From the NCBI GenBank assembly GCA_014898415.1, contig RCTD01000028.1:248001-312000 (forward strand): 64,000 bases of DNA. The letters are read 5' to 3'. The DNA is from Stromatinia cepivora. Lineage: Eukaryota; Ascomycota; Leotiomycetes; Helotiales; Sclerotiniaceae. Below the pieces are notes generated by a model. The model saw only the letters and a program-made list of their open reading frames with translations. It ran no database searches and was not told the DNA's origin. A program made the translations under genes and the position numbers. This document shows, piece by piece, positions 59,859 to 64,000 of the stretch (position 1 is its first letter; each line of letters begins with the position of its first letter).

Positions 59859-60179
59859 TTGATTCATAAGAGCCTCAAATCTTATCGAAAAACCTTCGAA
59901 AATTACCTTCAAAACATATACGAATTTGACCTCGAAATAAGCCTTCGAAAACCCTTCGGAATATTATCGAAAACCTTCGAAATTTACCTTCAAAATACAT
60001 ACGAATTTGACCTCGAAATAAGCCTTCGAAAACCCTTCGGAATATTATCGAAAACCTTCGAAAACCCTTTGAAATTCATCTTCGAAATTTACCTTCAAAA
60101 TATATACGAATTTGACTTTAAAACGAATCTTCGAAAACCCTTCGGAATATTGTCGAAAACCCTATCAAAAATACTATAA
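59859..60179 (+). repeat. Lard1 array 1: 81-bp in-frame tandem repeat
   Basis: Three units begin at about 59905, 59986 and 60091; the first period is 81 bp and the third carries a 24-bp insertion. All three keep one open frame of 27-residue units (YLQNIYEFDLEISLRKPFGI, then LSKTFE). Without other coding evidence I treat it as a repeat whose unit length happens to preserve the frame. Confidence 0.75.
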
Positions 60180-60984
60180 AAAACCTTCAAATCAAGAAAA
60201 CAAGAAAAAGAAATTGAAAAGATTTATTCGAAAGATATAAATATAATATACGAATCGAACTCTATTTTATTTTACGAAATTCGAAAGCGAATCTTTAAAT
60301 TATATAAATTATTCAAATAAAAGAACGAAAAGACGAAAGTGTATAAAGAACTTTCGGGATCTTATCGGAAAATTGAAGAATTTGAATATAAAAGTTATTG
60401 GAAAAGTTGAAGATATTGAAGTTGAGATTATGATGAAGCTTTTGGTATTATTTTTGAGGAGTATAATGAGTGGATTTATATACGATAATGATAATAATGA
60501 AATTTTTAGTATTATTTTTGAGAAATATAATGAGTGGATTTATATATAATAATAACTGCATTTCTATTTCAAATAAAATCCTGGTGGAATGCTTGAAATC
60601 TCTTTTTTTTGACGGAATGCTAGGCCTTTTCCAAAAGAAGGGGTAAAGCTAGTATTTGTATGATTCTGAAAGATCATTGGTGAAAATTAATTACAAATAA
60701 TCAGATTTATATTGGAAAGTTAGTGTATTAGTTGAAAATGAAATAGTATTTATATTGAAATATTATTCGATACAAATTTGAATCGATATATTGATGAATA
60801 TAATATATCTTATATTTCAAATTATATATTGATGAATATAATATATTTTATATTTTAAGTTTCAAAAGAAAAAGCAAGTTGAAAACCCTCTCTCTTTATT
60901 ATTTACTGAATTTATAGGATTATTAAAATCGACAAAAATATCGATCCAAAAAGAGAGGCATCAATATCCTTTACTCATTGTATC

Positions 60985-61150
60985 AAAAGTATACCAAATC
61001 GAAAATATACCGAATCCAAATCGAAAGTATACCGAATCCGAATCGAAAGTATATCGAATCCAAATCGAAAGTATATCGAATCCAAATCGAAAGTATATAT
61101 ATCGAATCCGAATCAAAAGTATATTTATCGAAATCGTACCGAAATCGTAT
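60985..61150 (+). repeat. Lard1 array 2: 22-bp tandem repeat
   Basis: About six units of ATCGAAAGTATAYCGAATCC plus two bases, degenerating at both ends into a shorter ATCGAAAT motif. Confidence 0.85.
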
Positions 61151-61386
61151 CGAAATCGAACTGAAAATGGATCGAAAATGAATATATATATAAAGGTTTT
61201 TAAATGATATTGAAGAGTTTTCAAAGAAGTGAAAATACTGAACTTTATAAAATGAAGATGTAAATATTATAATTTCATTATTGAAGGAATTATTATAGAT
61301 TTAATCGTTATATAGAGTTTTTCATTGGAGTTTCAATTCAATCGATTATTGTAGAGTTAGGAATAGAGGAATTGGAAGAGTTGAAA

Positions 61387-61640
61387 AGGTTTCGATGGAT
61401 TTACGATGATTCTATGAAAAGGTATACTGTATACTATCGATGATTTTATGAAAAAAGTATACAATATAATACGATGGTTTTACGAAAAAGTATATAATAC
61501 AATATCGATGGATTTACAATGGTTTTACGAAAAGGTATATAATACAATATCAATGATTTTATGAAAAGGTATACAATATAATATCGATGGATTTATAATA
61601 GTTTTATGAAAAGATATATAATACAATATCGAATGATATT
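61387..61640 (+). repeat. Lard1 array 3: irregular tandem repeat of about 45-60 bp
   Basis: Repeated blocks of GATGGATTTACGATGG, TTTTACGAAAAGGTATA and YAATACAATATC, in five or six variably sized units. Confidence 0.75.
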
Positions 61641-61718
61641 GATTTTGATTGGATATTTCAATTTAAATGATTTCATTTCAAAAGCTTTCGAAGACGAAAG
61701 CTTCGGAAAGGAAGGCTT

Positions 61719-61906
61719 TATTACAAATCTCAACTACAAAATTAGGGCTAATCGAAAGCGGACCGAATTGTACACTAATTTGAAGAGTTTTCATTTATAT
61801 AAAAGGAAATTCTTCAATACTATTAGAAAAGTAATGAAAAGTTTTGATTCTAAACCCAAACCTATTGTTATTCGAAATTAACCGATTCTTTTCTGTGATT
61901 CTCATA
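61719..61906 (+). repeat. Lard1 3' LTR
   Basis: 188 bp, RIP-affected relative to the 5' LTR, preceded by a purine tract. Confidence 0.9.
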
Positions 61907-61989
61907 ATATCTATCGATAACAATAAAGACAATATTATATATATATTTACCTATCTTTGAAAAAGATAAATCTATAATAAAATCCATTA

Positions 61990-64000
61990 TTATTTCTTTC
62001 TAAAAATTAAAAAAGAATAATAGGATTTGTAATTTGTTATAAAACTAATAATACTTTATAATTGTTTATTAACAAATAATATATATTTGTATATACTTTT
62101 TTATATTTTTTATTATATTAAACCAGAAATACTTGTTTTTCAGGATCTCCCAGATTTTCTTGATACCTTAATAATCTTTTATAAAATCATTATAATGAAC
62201 CTTCAAAATTTCGATTTTTATAATTCTATTTAATAATATAAAGACGTATCTATTATAAATAAATAAACTATTAGTATTGATTTTTCAAAATACAGTATCT
62301 TCAATTAAATCATATTGATATTTTAAATACTCTTTGTTTTTTATAAAATTATTATTTTTTGAAATCATAATAAAGCATTTTTCATTAATTCCAATATTAA
62401 TTCAAATATTATTTTGTTATTAATTAATATATTAATTATCCAATATAATATCGATTATTTATAATTAATTTTTATCAACGATCCTTTAAAATCATATAAA
62501 AACAAACTATATCTCTTTTATTAAAAAAAGTTTATAATATTCTATAAAAAATTTGTTTCTACTTTCAAAAAAAAAGAAAATTGCGATTATTATCGTAATA
62601 CTTTTCAATTTATTTTGTAATATAAATAATATTTCGTTGATATTATTTATATTTTCTATATAATCTAATTATCTCAATAGATTATTGATAGAATTTAATT
62701 TGCCCAATCTATATATAATTATAAAATCGTAAACAATCAAAATTTCGGTTCATTATACTTATCTATTATTGAATTCTTTTTTTTTATAAAGTATTAAAGA
62801 TTATTATAATCCATTTTAATTATAATAATATATCGATTACTTGTAATATAATATTATTATTAAATAAAAGCTATATAAATAGTCAAAAGTTCCTAATTAT
62901 AAGTAAAGTATCTTTATTTTGTTAAATTGAATTTTCGCGAATAGAAAGTAATAAGATATTATCGAGAAATAATAGGATCATTTAATTATCAGGGAATAAT
63001 TGAGAGAGTATATATTTTAATACAAATTCAAAAATATCGATTTCGATTAAGATTCGGAATGCTGGATCAAAATATCAGAGTATCGATATTGTAATAAAGG
63101 TTTCTTTTAAATTATTAAAAGCATTTTGAGCTTTTCTTATTTATTTGAATTTTAATATAATCTTTCCTTTTTTGGTATTTTGTAACAAGTTTATTAAACT
63201 ATAGACAATTTGCAAATAAACTATAATAAACTATTAATAGAAATTTACAAAATCTAAAAAGACTTGAATTTCGTAAAGGAATATCGATATAGACCATTTA
63301 ATAATGATTTGAATTCTGTTTAATTCTATAATGATACTCTTCCTTAATATAATAAAACCTAGGAATTCCATTTTGTATATATAGAATATATATTTCTTTG
63401 ATTTGATATAAAATTTATATTCAAACAATTTGACGAAGACTCTATAGATATCAATAATATAGATTTCCTTATTTTTAGAATAAATAAAAATATTATCAAA
63501 GTATATAATACAAATATTATCTATAAGATTGATAAATGCTTGATTAATATATATTTGAAAGATAATAGGGATATTAATCAGATTGAAAGGTATAATTAAA
63601 TATTCGAACTATTTATAATAGATATAGAATACTATTTTCCATTCATTATTTTTCTATATATATATTCAATGATATATATCTTTAAGATCGAATTTTGTAA
63701 AGAAAACCCTTTGCTTTAAATGATCCAATGATTCATTAATTAAAGGTAAAAGGGTATAATCCTTTTTTGTAATCCAATTAAAACTATAATAATCGATATA
63801 TAATTAATAACTATTTTCTTTCTTTAAAATAAATATAATCAAAGTTTCAACAGAATTAATTGAATAACAAATCCAATCTTTCTTTTAGTATTCTTCAAAA
63901 TATTTTTGTAGAATTATTAATTCCTTTTCCGAAAAAGTATATATTGATTTTCAAAAGAAGATTGATCCGGGTTCAAAGTTAATATAATATTTCATCAAAT
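61990..64000 (-). pseudogene. Gy2 pol remnant: integrase N-terminus to reverse transcriptase
   Basis: Minus strand. The open piece 63428-63234 reads FEYKFYIKSKKY...MEFLGFIILRKSI then IQVFLDFVNFY, the RT thumb/RNase H connection (EFLGFIIS, IQxFLGFANFY). Further upstream, near 63500, ICIIYFDNIFIYSKNKE is the YxDD box with the second Asp as Asn. The RT palm continues to the right edge. Stops are frequent. Between about 62000 and 63000 the frame is too decayed to assign. Confidence 0.72.

Larger units (their letters stand above)
59610..61906 (+). mobile_element. Lard1: non-autonomous LTR element with internal minisatellites
   Basis: 2297 bp. The 188-bp LTRs (59610-59797 and 61719-61906) start TGTTACGAACC/TATTACAAATC and end CTCACA/CTCATA. 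Perfect TSDs are ATATC (59605-59609 and 61907-61911). The polypurine tract GGAAAGGAAGGC precedes the 3' LTR. There is no gag, RT or integrase in the interior, which instead has three distinct tandem-repeat arrays. The empty site lies in Gy2 copy 1 near 12510-12525. It must have been mobilised by another element's proteins. Confidence 0.92.
48373..64000 (-). mobile_element. Gy2 copy 2, opened by four insertions, runs off the right edge
   Basis: Segments 48373-48892, 50272-51584, 51877-52415, 58820-59609 and 61907-64000 are collinear with Gy2 copy 1 (9216-12590) and then extend into reverse transcriptase on the minus strand. The interruptions are a Tc1-like transposon, a 292-bp GC-rich element, Gy3 and Lard1, each bounded by duplicated target bases whose unoccupied form is visible in copy 1. 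The 5' LTR and gag must lie beyond 64000. Confidence 0.85.

Noticed and set aside
60985..61150. CRISPR-like array of 22-bp units
   Set aside because: Units abut with no unique spacers, and the host is a eukaryote; it is a minisatellite within an LTR element.

Overview
The window is filamentous ascomycete DNA (Pezizomycotina). The evidence is two intron-bearing host genes with short introns (53-66 bp), GT...AG borders and CTNAN branch sites, plus a very large AT-rich block of Ty3/gypsy and Ty1/copia retrotransposons decayed by C-to-T and G-to-A transitions, the mark of repeat-induced point mutation (RIP). A helotialean (Leotiomycetes) origin is my guess from protein resemblance and genome style; it is not proven here.

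Layout. (1) 1-6750 is normal-composition host DNA. It holds the 5' part of a short oxysterol-binding protein gene (minus strand, running off the left edge) and a complete TRP-like/ML-domain membrane channel gene (minus, 2207-5979). Their noncoding flanks carry four exact copies of the palindrome TACCTAGGTA. (2) From about 6750 the composition changes abruptly to very AT-rich and stays so to the right edge. This 57-kb block is a stack of nested mobile elements, resolved below by LTR ends, target-site duplications (TSDs) and paralogous empty sites. (3) One island of ordinary composition, 35546-36842, holds an intact two-exon coiled-coil gene whose 3' coding end has been partly duplicated just downstream.

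Element families, named here for convenience. Gy1 is a gypsy element with 282-bp LTRs; it has one complete copy at 25443-32639 (TSD AAAAG) and two minus-strand partial copies at 12591-20266. Gy2 is a gypsy element with pol on the minus strand; it has copies at 9216-12590 and 48373-64000, the second opened by four insertions. Gy3 is a gypsy element with 320-bp LTRs at 52416-58819. Co1 is a copia element with 166-bp LTRs at 20267-33268, opened by Gy1 and by a solo LTR. Co2 is a copia element with 309-bp LTRs at 37671-45931 (TSD ATATT), with a solo LTR at 22650. Co3 is a copia fragment that hosts Co2. Co4 is the 5' end of a minus-strand copia element with an initiator-tRNA-Met primer site. Lard1 is a 2.3-kb LTR element without pol, at 59610-61906 (TSD ATATC). 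A Tc1-like transposon lies at 48893-50271. There are also several short GC-rich solo LTRs with clean TSDs.

No retroelement protein in the block is intact. The most interesting signals are reading frames antisense to pol at the 3' ends of Gy3, Co2 and Gy2; the Gy3 one encodes a Cys-rich plus coiled-coil protein. Others are a CACGTG box shared by at least seven unrelated LTR families, and the gene island with its duplicated terminal exon.
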